From Candidatus Altimarinota bacterium (GTDB lineage: Bacteria > Patescibacteriota > Gracilibacteria > UM-FILTER-43-11), in the NCBI GenBank assembly GCA_029934675.1, contig JAOZLT010000023.1, forward strand, positions 1 through 10,780: a stretch of 10,780 nt of DNA, in the 5' to 3' direction. Numbering within the stretch: the first letter of the stretch is position 1; every line of letters begins with the position of its first letter. Shown here one piece after another: positions 1 through 5,507 of this stretch. A program made the translations under genes and the position numbers. Under the pieces are notes generated by a model. The model saw only the letters and a program-made list of their open reading frames with translations, was not told the DNA's origin and did not search any database.

Positions 1-44
1 TTCTCAAGCAACTTTGAAGAAATGGTATACCTTGGTTCAAACAT
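1..44 (-). CDS. 5' end of a Fic-family-like protein (partial)
   Basis: Reading leftward from the ATG at 44-42, the frame is open to the window edge and gives MFEPRYTISSKLLE. This pattern (M-F-x-P-x-Y-x-I-[ST]-x-K-L-L) is, from memory, the usual N-terminus of Fic/DOC-family proteins, where it precedes a helical region and the HPFxxGNGR AMP-transfer motif. Only 14 complete codons are visible, so neither the Fic motif nor an intact gene can be confirmed. It is divergent from the GIY-YIG gene. The upstream region holds three 11-bp tandem repeats and two TATAAT boxes on this strand (rc of 68-73 and of 89-94). Other proteins could begin this way, so the call rests on one short motif. Confidence 0.42.
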   Translation of the reverse strand, partial: MFEPRYTISSKLLE

Positions 45-58
45 AGTAATATATTATC

Positions 59-91
59 TATAGTCGTATTATAGACGATTGATAGACGATT
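59..91. repeat. Three tandem 11-bp repeats upstream of the Fic-like gene
   Basis: Units are TATAGTCGTAT (59-69), TATAGACGATT (70-80) and GATAGACGATT (81-91). The last two differ at one base and the first is more diverged. The 11-bp spacing puts each unit about one helical turn from the next, which suits cooperative protein binding. The junctions of the repeats create TATAAT boxes on the minus strand, so the array could be both promoter and operator for the leftward gene. The function is inferred. Confidence 0.5.
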
Positions 92-417
92 ATACAGAAA
101 AATCCGTCATTTTTAATAACCTGAATAACCTATCCATCTTATTCTTAATCCTCTCACAGTAACCAACATCTAAGATAAATATTTTTATACTGAGATGTTT
201 GGGGAACTATCTAAATTTGTTTACAAATTTCAATAGCGAGCATCACACAGATAAAAACATTCAATAAGAAAAAGAAAGTCCGCCGTAACCCTAGCGAAAA
301 CTTGCCATCTAGCACTGTTTCAAAAACCTGTGGGTAAAAAGTGGTTTTTTTGTTATACTCATGCGGTAAATTAACTGTTTTTGATATACCTACCAAAAAA
401 AATATTAAAAATTCAAT
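92..417. other. Intergenic region between the Fic-like and GIY-YIG genes
   Basis: No convincing gene is seen here. A minus-strand 61-codon frame (211-396) is open but resembles no known family and lacks start signals. The segment about 279-345 is noticeably richer in G+C than its AT-rich surroundings, and might be a gene remnant or a small RNA. The 3' part supplies the likely promoter of the GIY-YIG gene. Confidence 0.4.
351..359 (+). promoter_or_regulatory. Extended -10 promoter for the GIY-YIG gene
   Basis: TGTTATACT matches the extended -10 form TGnTATAAT with one mismatch. No good -35 is placed upstream, which is normal for extended -10 promoters. Transcription would start near 366, leaving a leader of about 50 nt. 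An alternative closer to the gene is TTGATA (381-386) with TATTAA (403-408), which would give a nearly leaderless mRNA. Confidence 0.35.
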
Positions 418-657
418 ATGTATTACCTTTACATCCTACAATGCGCTGACAAAACACTTTATACTGGAATTACCACAAACTTAGAACGTAGGTTAAAAGA
501 ACACAATGAAACAAAAATTGGAGCTAAATATACAAAAGGGCGGCGACCGGTTCAACTAGTTTTTTCAAAAAAATTTCACACACGTTCATCAGCTTCAAAA
601 GAAGAAATTAGAATAAAAAATTTATCCCGCAAAAAAAAATTATTATTGTTAAAATAA
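418..657 (+). CDS. GIY-YIG domain endonuclease-like protein (YhbQ/UPF0213 type)
   Basis: This 79-residue protein is a single GIY-YIG domain, close to the usual 80-100 residues of the UPF0213/YhbQ group. Visible signatures are YLYILQC (3-9) and LYTGIT (14-19) for the two-stranded GIY-YIG core, and NLERRLKEHN (21-30) with the conserved Arg and His. GAKYTKGRRPVQLVFS (35-50) follows, and the Glu pair at 62-63 in SKEEIRIKNLSR supplies the expected metal-binding acid. The family hydrolyses DNA phosphodiester bonds with a Tyr/Arg/Glu-dependent single-metal mechanism, and small members are linked to DNA repair or nick processing. No substrate is shown by this sequence. The C-terminus is very Lys/Leu-rich (KKKLLLLK). 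No Shine-Dalgarno sequence precedes the ATG. The gene appears to be monocistronic. Confidence 0.92.
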   Translation: MYYLYILQCADKTLYTGITTNLERRLKEHNETKIGAKYTKGRRPVQLVFSKKFHTRSSASKEEIRIKNLSRKKKLLLLK

Positions 658-673
658 GAAGGCACTTTATTCC

Positions 674-679
674 TATAAT
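674..679 (+). promoter_or_regulatory. Possible -10 box for the 55-aa membrane peptide
   Basis: TATAAT is a perfect -10 hexamer 21 bp before the ATG at 701. No matching -35 or TG extension is present at the right distance, so this is a weak call in AT-rich DNA. Read-through from the gene upstream is equally possible. Confidence 0.25.
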
Positions 680-700
680 CTACCTCTTAATAAAAAAGCT

Positions 701-868
701 ATGACCTCAAAAACACTAATTTGGATTGGAATGTTAGTTGGCTCCTCAATTGGAGGATATATACCAACTCTTTGGGGACATGGTCTTTTAACATACACTT
801 CAGTACTTTTTACAGCAATTGGCGGTTTTATAGGGATATGGATAGGATTCAAAATAAGTAATTATTAA
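701..868 (+). CDS. Small Gly-rich two-helix membrane protein, hypothetical
   Basis: This 55-codon frame runs from ATG 701 to TAA 866-868. The protein has two hydrophobic segments, about residues 5-22 (TLIWIGMLVGSSIGGYIP) and 33-51 (SVLFTAIGGFIGIWIGFKI), joined by a short polar turn with GHG. Small residues recur in GxxxG-like spacing (GSSIGG, GGFIG, GIWIG), typical of helix-helix packing in glycine-zipper membrane peptides. Hydrophobicity, gene-like Gly/Trp content and position between two same-strand genes make it more likely real than chance, but no family is recognised. There is no Shine-Dalgarno sequence, as elsewhere in the window. Confidence 0.6.
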   Translation: MTSKTLIWIGMLVGSSIGGYIPTLWGHGLLTYTSVLFTAIGGFIGIWIGFKISNY

Positions 869-1133
869 AAATAATATACTCTCCCTCCAGCCAAATTCTT
901 ATTAATTAACTATTAATTTGGATTCATTAATATCTTTTTTAACTTATTCACTAAAACCACCCATTATATATCATAAAAAGATTCCACCGAATCAATTAGC
1001 CTTGTTCGAAAATAGAATTTAAAAAACTGATACCTTTTCAAGAAAAAATAACAATCTTTTAAAACAAAAACATTCCACTTGCCTTTTGTCAAATTTCAAT
1101 CTAAAGTCTTTTCACTAACTAACAACAACAATT
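869..1133. other. AT-rich intergenic region before the CxxC protein gene
   Basis: No open frame of note lies here. The region holds an inverted repeat at 891-921 and an unstructured C/A-rich leader just before the ATG at 1134 (CTAACTAACAACAACAATT). TTGTCA at 1086-1091 could be a -35, but no good -10 follows it. Confidence 0.4.
891..921. repeat. Inverted repeat CCAAATT...AATTTGG
   Basis: The 7-bp arms CCAAATT (891-897) and AATTTGG (915-921) flank a 17-nt spacer that contains the palindrome TTAATTAA (902-909). It lies 22 bp after the stop of the 55-aa gene and could form a weak terminator hairpin, but no T-run follows it. Confidence 0.3.
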
Positions 1134-1889
1134 ATGGGTAATTATAATCAAGGTGGCAACAGAAGTAGTAGTAGCAGAAGTTACAGTAATGGAAGATCAG
1201 GAGGTAGTAGAGGAAGCTACGGAGGTGGAAGATCTGGTGGTAGTGGTGGAAATAGGGATAGAGGAAGAGTAGAAATGCACAAAGCTATTTGCGCTGAATG
1301 TGGAAATACCTGCGAAGTTCCATTTAAGCCATCTGGGGATAAACCAGTATTTTGCAATAACTGTTTTAGAAGAGATGATGACAGAGGTAGCCGATCCGGA
1401 GGTAGTAGAGATAGAGGCGGTGACAGAGGTAGGGATAGGGGTAGAGATAGAGGAAGAGATAGGGGTGGAGACAGAGAAATGTTTGCAGTAATTTGTGATA
1501 ACTGTGGAAGTAAATGTGAAGTTCCATTTAAGCCATCTGGGGATAAACCAGTTTTATGCAGTAATTGTTTTAGTGAAAGCAAAGGTAAAAACTTCGGACC
1601 AAGTAAATCTGATCTATCAGAGGAAAAATTTGAAGAACTCAATAAAAAACTTGATAAGATTCTTAGAATCTTAAATATTATCAGCCCTAAAACTGTACAC
1701 ATAATCAAAAAAGAAGATATTCCAACTGATGACATAGACAAAAAAGAAGAAAAGCCTAAAAAAACCCCAGCAAAGAAAAAAGCTGTCACAAAAAAGAAAG
1801 TAGCTACCAAGAAAAAGACTCCAATAAAGAAGAAAACCACTACTAAAAAAACCCCAGCAAAGAAGAAAGCAACAACGAAAAAAAAATAA
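1134..1889 (+). CDS. Two-module CxxC-x17-CxxC zinc protein with RGG linkers and Lys-rich tail
   Basis: This 251-residue protein is built from five visible parts. Residues 1-47 are Gly/Ser/Arg-rich and disordered. Residues 53-77 form one CxxC-x17-CxxC module (C53, C56, C74, C77, with an extra C60). Residues 84-115 are an RGG/RDRG repeat linker. Residues 121-145 form a second module (C121, C124, C142, C145, extra C128). Residues 161-184 are a predicted amphipathic coil, and about 191-251 is a Lys-rich tail with repeated TKKK and TPAKKKA units. The module matches the CxxC-x17-CxxC domain family (TIGR04272, from memory), whose function is unknown; four Cys strongly suggest zinc binding. RGG linkers and H1/HU-like tails usually bind nucleic acid, so I infer a nucleoid- or RNA-associated role. 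The DNA of the two modules shares a 35-bp exact repeat. The gene is convergent with typA. Confidence 0.85.
   Translation: MGNYNQGGNRSSSSRSYSNGRSGGSRGSYGGGRSGGSGGNRDRGRVEMHKAICAECGNTCEVPFKPSGDKPVFCNNCFRRDDDRGSRSGGSRDRGGDRGRDRGRDRGRDRGGDREMFAVICDNCGSKCEVPFKPSGDKPVLCSNCFSESKGKNFGPSKSDLSEEKFEELNKKLDKILRILNIISPKTVHIIKKEDIPTDDIDKKEEKPKKTPAKKKAVTKKKVATKKKTPIKKKTTTKKTPAKKKATTKKK
1314..1348 (+). repeat. 35-bp exact direct repeat, copy 1 (zinc module 1)
   Basis: This stretch begins GAAGTTCCATTTAAGCC and ends AAACCAGT. It is identical, synonymous sites included, to 1518-1552. It encodes EVPFKPSGDKPV between the two CxxC pairs and points to recent duplication or gene conversion of the module. Confidence 0.9.
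1518..1552 (+). repeat. 35-bp exact direct repeat, copy 2 (zinc module 2)
   Basis: Second copy of the repeat at 1314-1348, in the same reading frame of the same gene. Sequence on either side diverges at synonymous positions (TGC versus TGT just before it), so the identical block is sharply bounded. Confidence 0.9.
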
Positions 1890-1897
1890 ATCAAACC

Positions 1898-1953
1898 TAT
1901 AGTTTGTAGGTTAATAGGTTGTAACTATTATAAACTATAACCTACAAACTATA
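1898..1953. terminator. Bidirectional hairpin between convergent genes
   Basis: TATAGTTTGTAGGTTA (1898-1913) is perfectly complementary to TAACCTACAAACTATA (1938-1953), giving a 16-bp stem. A smaller inner stem is possible (AATAG 1913-1917 with CTATT 1925-1929). It fills almost the whole 66-bp gap between the CxxC gene (stop 1889) and typA (stop 1956), where a shared terminator is expected. Read leftward it is followed by a T-rich stretch; read rightward by only a moderate one (ATAATCTATTTATT). The stem is A+T-rich, so efficiency is uncertain. Confidence 0.7.
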
Positions 1954-1955
1954 AT

Positions 1956-3746
1956 CTATTTATTCCTCTTCCTCTCAAGCTCGCTAAGATACCTCTTCCT
2001 AAGACGCACGCTTTTAGGAGTAATTTCAACATATTCATCAGATCCAATATACTCAATAGCTTTTTCAAGCGTCATAGGCACTATAGTAATAAGATTCATG
2101 GCCTCATCAGTTCCCGATGCACGTACATTAGTAAGTTTTTTATTCTTTAAAGGGTTAACTACAATATCAGTTCCTTTATTATGCTCACCTATCACCATAC
2201 CTTCATACACTTCTGTAGCTGGTCCCACGAACAAAGGACCCCGTTCCTGAAGCTTCCACAAAGAATAAGCCATAGTTGAACCAGTTTCACCAGAAATCAT
2301 GGAACCAACAATACGTTTCTCAATACTCCCTTTATAAGGCTCAAAACGAGTAAAGGAGTGATAAAGAGTTCCTTCTCCACTGGTCATTACCATAAACTGG
2401 CCACGAAAGCCAAGAAGCCCACGAGTAGGAACATCAAGCTCAATCAAAGTATTTCCATTTTCTGACCTCATATTTGTCATAATCCCTTTTCTCTTGCCAA
2501 GAGCCTGAATCACAGCCCCGACAAGTTCATCAGGGACGTTAACAACAACTGCTTCAATCGGCTCATGTTTCACTCCATCAATCTCACGCATAATTACTTG
2601 AGGCTGAGATATCTGTAACTCAAATCCTTCTCGGCGCATAGTTTCTATTAATACGGCAATATGCATTTCACCTCGTCCATAAACTTTCATATATTCACCT
2701 CCGCTAAAGTCGATTTTAAGACCCACATTTATCTCCAACTCTTTTTCCAAACGCTCACGAATATGACGACCAGTTACCTTTTTACCTTCCCTTCCTGCAA
2801 AAGGTGAATCATTTACAATAAATTCAATCGCAAGTGCAGGTTCATCCACTTTAATAGCTGGTAACGCCTTCAATCCAACCTCGGACGCAATAGTTTCACC
2901 AACATAAATATCGGGAATTCCTGCAATAGCCACAATATCTCCAGCAATCGCCTCTTCCGTTTCAATTCTATCCATACCTCGAAAAGTATAAAGCTGAGAG
3001 ACCTTCCCTTTTCGCTCCTCTCCATCCGCATTAATTATAACTACATTATCATTAACTTTTACTGAACCTTCATAAACACGACCAACCGCCATACGACCAA
3101 GAAAATTATCGTAACCAAGAGTTGCAGGTTGCATTCTAAAAGGAGCGGAAGTATCACCTTTAACCGGATCTACATGCTCATAAATAAAATCCAAGAATGG
3201 AGTAATATCCTTTTGTTCGTCATTAAGTTCACGAATCGCAACACCGGCTTTTGCATTAGAATACATATATGGAAAATCCAATTGTTCATCAGAAGCTCCA
3301 AGAGTTCCAAATAAATCAAAAGTTAAATCTACCACAGTATCAGGTCTAGCCATAGGTTTATCGATTTTATTTATCACTACCAACACTTTATGTCCAAGTT
3401 CCAAAGATTTACGAAGTACAAATTTAGTCTGAGGCATCGGCCCTTCATATGCATCTACCAAAAGTACCACAGCATCCACAGTACGAAGAACACGTTCTAC
3501 CTCTGAACCAAAATCCGCATGACCTGGAGTATCGACAATATTAAGTTTAGCGCCTTTGTAGGAGATTGAAGCATTTTTTGCATAAATCGTAATCCCCCGC
3601 TCCCTCTCTTGATCATTGCTATCCATAGCACGCTCCTCAAGTCCCTTATGGATATCAAAATGCTCACTTGCCTTTAAAAGCGAATCTACAAGCGTCGTCT
3701 TCCCATGATCTACATGAGCTACAATGGCAATATTTCGTATATCCAT
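1956..3746 (-). CDS. typA: Ribosome-associated GTPase TypA/BipA
   Basis: This 596-residue translational GTPase is the full length expected for TypA/BipA (about 600). Visible motifs are G1 AHVDHGKT (10-17), switch I region ERERGIT (47-53), G3 DTPGH (72-76) and G4 NKID (126-129), followed by EF-G-like domain II, domains III and V, and the TypA-specific C-terminal domain. The QERERGITI and VDTPGHADFGSEVERVL stretches are diagnostic of TypA over LepA or EF-G. It binds the ribosome with GTP and aids 50S subunit assembly and stress or cold adaptation. The start MDIRNIAIVAHVDHGKT fits family practice. It stops with TAG close to the hairpin at 1898-1953. A likely promoter lies at 3781-3809. It appears monocistronic, separated by 95 bp from the same-strand gene upstream. 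Confidence 0.97.
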   Translation of the reverse strand: MDIRNIAIVAHVDHGKTTLVDSLLKASEHFDIHKGLEERAMDSNDQERERGITIYAKNASISYKGAKLNIVDTPGHADFGSEVERVLRTVDAVVLLVDAYEGPMPQTKFVLRKSLELGHKVLVVINKIDKPMARPDTVVDLTFDLFGTLGASDEQLDFPYMYSNAKAGVAIRELNDEQKDITPFLDFIYEHVDPVKGDTSAPFRMQPATLGYDNFLGRMAVGRVYEGSVKVNDNVVIINADGEERKGKVSQLYTFRGMDRIETEEAIAGDIVAIAGIPDIYVGETIASEVGLKALPAIKVDEPALAIEFIVNDSPFAGREGKKVTGRHIRERLEKELEINVGLKIDFSGGEYMKVYGRGEMHIAVLIETMRREGFELQISQPQVIMREIDGVKHEPIEAVVVNVPDELVGAVIQALGKRKGIMTNMRSENGNTLIELDVPTRGLLGFRGQFMVMTSGEGTLYHSFTRFEPYKGSIEKRIVGSMISGETGSTMAYSLWKLQERGPLFVGPATEVYEGMVIGEHNKGTDIVVNPLKNKKLTNVRASGTDEAMNLITIVPMTLEKAIEYIGSDEYVEITPKSVRLRKRYLSELERKRNK

Positions 3747-3780
3747 AAATATATGTTAAAGCCGATGTAGCCTATAGTAA

Positions 3781-3809
3781 ATTATGTAAAATCACAACCT
3801 CATCTTCAA
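3781..3809 (-). promoter_or_regulatory. Candidate promoter of typA
   Basis: On the minus strand, TTGAAG (3809-3804) and CATAAT (3786-3781) are separated by 17 bp. They match the -35 consensus at 4 of 6 and the -10 at 5 of 6 positions. Transcription would start near 3774, giving a leader of about 28 nt before the ATG at 3746. Confidence 0.4.
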
Positions 3810-3841
3810 TTAAACCAATTTTCAGACATAATATCTAAAAC

Positions 3842-4990
3842 CTAATTACAGCTTGTCTTTTGAGATTTTAAAATGCCTACACACCTTGCTTGTTTTATTA
3901 GTAATGCAAAAAAAGCTAAAGCAGATATTAAAGTTGCTAATAAAATTACAATATAGAGAATAGTACTTTGCACAAAAACTTTATGAACAAAAATTCCTAA
4001 AACCGCGAAAGCTACCAAAGGACAGATAAGACCCCATTGAGTTACATGAAATTCCCTAAAAAAATGTCTTTTAAAATAGTCTTTTAATAAACTTAAACCA
4101 AAAAACATATACCAAACCTCAAACGCAAAAGCCGTCACCGTTACAACCATAAAATATACCCCAAGCTCAGCACCATAATGATGTTCCAAATAGTGTCCAA
4201 ATCTAAAAATACTAATCGCATAAAGTGTAATATTTGGAATAACAATTAAAAAACTTGGTAAAAATTGTTTTTCCGGAAGACTCGTAGCCGCAAAATGACT
4301 CTTAAAAATCGACATTAATTTAACGGCAAATAAGAACATTCCCATTGTTCCGCTAATAAGTGACATAAATGCCGCAACATTAGCTACATCAGAATTATGA
4401 GCAATAGCCGCTATACCTGTACCCGTTACAGTTACCATAGCCAAAACAAATGGATAAAGTAACCATCCAAAGCTGATTTTATTAACATCAAAATCACTAA
4501 CAAAAGAAATTTTAAGCAATCTAACAACCACCACCAGCGAGTATGCCCAAATTACAGCCCACACAACTAAAGCAGGCACCATAAATATTTGTAAATTTTC
4601 TGCAAAAGCTGGAAGAAAATAACGAATCGGTCCAATGAACATATTTAATGTCATTGTTATTGAAATAAATGGAGCCAAAATTGCAGAGTTTTCTAAAGGA
4701 TTTTTAATTAAATCTTTATATTTATCTGTTTTCAAATACCCCCATAATCCAATAAAAAAGACTACCGATAAAATTATATGCAGTAATGCAAAAACAATCA
4801 TCCCACCTTCCATAATTCTATATAACAAAGTCTGCCAAAATGATATATCGCCATAAGGCATAGTTGATATATAGATAAGCCCCTTACCATGAGGTATTGT
4901 ATAATTAAAAAAGGCAAATGGAATTACGGATATGCCACCAGCACCAAGTGATGCTAAAAATATAAGTGGGGAGAACAATTTTTTATTCAT
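3842..4990 (-). CDS. Ten-TM membrane protein, TDT/TehA-SLAC1-like or TsoY-like, CsoR-controlled
   Basis: This 382-residue protein has about ten hydrophobic helices: near 7-30, 64-85, 103-125, 136-158, 175-197, 203-226, 243-263, 273-300, 318-338 and 341-365. Ten helices and this length fit the TDT family (TehA/SLAC1 anion channels and C4-dicarboxylate or sulfite exporters), but I see no decisive motif. The N-terminus FSPLIFLASLGAGGIS resembles, from memory, the TsoY family of membrane (seleno)proteins, a weaker alternative. His-rich HYLEHH (267-271 region) and two late cysteines (C370, C381) could bind metal or sulfur species. The gene starts 29 bp after the stop of the csoR-like gene with no promoter between, so they are almost certainly co-transcribed from the operator-bearing promoter at 5396-5425. 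That context implies response to Cu(I), another soft metal, or reactive sulfur. The substrate is unknown. Confidence 0.6.
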   Translation of the reverse strand: MNKKLFSPLIFLASLGAGGISVIPFAFFNYTIPHGKGLIYISTMPYGDISFWQTLLYRIMEGGMIVFALLHIILSVVFFIGLWGYLKTDKYKDLIKNPLENSAILAPFISITMTLNMFIGPIRYFLPAFAENLQIFMVPALVVWAVIWAYSLVVVVRLLKISFVSDFDVNKISFGWLLYPFVLAMVTVTGTGIAAIAHNSDVANVAAFMSLISGTMGMFLFAVKLMSIFKSHFAATSLPEKQFLPSFLIVIPNITLYAISIFRFGHYLEHHYGAELGVYFMVVTVTAFAFEVWYMFFGLSLLKDYFKRHFFREFHVTQWGLICPLVAFAVLGIFVHKVFVQSTILYIVILLATLISALAFFALLIKQARCVGILKSQKTSCN

Positions 4991-5019
4991 AATTAAATAA
5001 TTATTTTAAAGTTATAAGA

Positions 5020-5253
5020 TTATTTTTTTGCAATTAATTTAATAATTTTCCTCATCTGAATTTCGTCCTTATTATTTAAGCAATATTCCAAATGTTCATT
5101 CAAAATTTCACTAAAAGCGCTACTTAAAGCAGCCTTAGATGCTTGAAACTGAATAATAATTTTTTCACAGTCATCTTCTTTACCATCAATCAATTTGATT
5201 AAACCATTTAATTGACCTATTATCTTCCTTAGTCTGACATTTATTTTATTCAT
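5020..5253 (-). CDS. csoR: CsoR/FrmR/CstR-family transcriptional repressor
   Basis: The 77-residue form starting at ATG 5253 is a complete DUF156 all-helical repressor. NVRLRKIIGQLNGLIKLI matches the family's RLKRIEGQVRGI-type helix, and the later HLEYC motif is diagnostic. Cys29, His54 and Cys58 (25 and 29 residues from the first Cys) reproduce the spacing of the C-H-C Cu(I)-binding triad of mycobacterial CsoR (Cys36, His61, Cys65). The retained His argues against a CstR-type persulfide sensor, although that is not excluded. The frame stays open upstream to an ATG at 5319, which would add a hydrophobic stretch with CLYC. I prefer 5253 because family members begin about there. A matching operator overlaps the promoter upstream, so it probably represses itself and the membrane protein gene 29 bp downstream until ligand binds. 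No copper ATPase or chaperone gene is in the window. Confidence 0.88.
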   Translation of the reverse strand: MNKINVRLRKIIGQLNGLIKLIDGKEDDCEKIIIQFQASKAALSSAFSEILNEHLEYCLNNKDEIQMRKIIKLIAKK

Positions 5254-5395
5254 AGTAAGTAGTAAAAAATGCAATCCACAATACAAACAGCTCAATACAG
5301 TAAAATAAAGTTTGAGCATTTCCCTATTAAATCAACATAGAGACACTCCTCAGATAACACAATTTTCAGTTAATTATTAAGTTAAATCACGGGCG

Positions 5396-5425
5396 ATAAT
5401 ACCCCTAGGGGGTATAGTATGTCAA
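5396..5425 (-). promoter_or_regulatory. Promoter of the csoR operon
   Basis: On the minus strand, a perfect -35 TTGACA (5425-5420) is followed after 18 bp by TATTAT (5401-5396), 5 of 6 to the -10 consensus. The CsoR operator occupies the spacer and the edge of the -10. Transcription would begin near 5389, leaving 136 nt before ATG 5253 or 70 nt before ATG 5319. It is the best promoter match in the window. Confidence 0.75.
5399..5415. promoter_or_regulatory. CsoR-type operator ATACCCC-TA-GGGG(G)TAT
   Basis: ATACCCCTAGGGGGTAT is a near-perfect inverted repeat with a G/C core and A/T flanks, the known layout of CsoR-family boxes. It stands out in AT-rich DNA. It lies inside the spacer of the csoR promoter, so a bound repressor would block RNA polymerase. 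Regulation by the adjacent csoR product is inferred but well supported by position. Confidence 0.8.
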
Positions 5426-5443
5426 TGGAAATTTACTTCTCAA

Positions 5444-5485
5444 ATCAAACTCCATTAAAGTCATCATACTTTAATAGAGTTTGAT
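5444..5485 (-). terminator. Strong hairpin terminator of the acidic protein gene
   Basis: ATCAAACTCCATTAAAGT (5444-5461) and ACTTTAATAGAGTTTGAT (5468-5485) pair over 18 bp with a single mismatch (5453/5476) and a 6-nt loop (CATCAT). It lies 22 bp after the minus-strand gene that stops at 5508 and just before the csoR promoter, so it likely insulates the two units. The following T-tract is weak (TTTGAGAAGTAAATTT). Confidence 0.65.
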
Positions 5486-5507
5486 AAGCTAACATCAACA
5501 ACTTACA

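Noticed and set aside
211..396. 61-codon minus-strand open frame in the first intergenic gap
   Set aside because: No family resemblance and no start signals. It overlaps the likely promoter of the GIY-YIG gene. Kept only as a note on composition.
1217..1894. 225-codon minus-strand open frame opposite the CxxC protein gene
   Set aside because: It is a mirror of the Lys/Gly/Arg-rich codons: the product is a run of Phe/Leu/Val and Ser/Pro without any domain. The plus-strand frame has clear zinc modules.
3842..3860. Selenocysteine in the membrane protein (suggested by the TsoY-like start)
   Set aside because: The frame ends in TAG after Ser-Cys-Asn with no in-frame TGA and no SECIS-like hairpin seen nearby.
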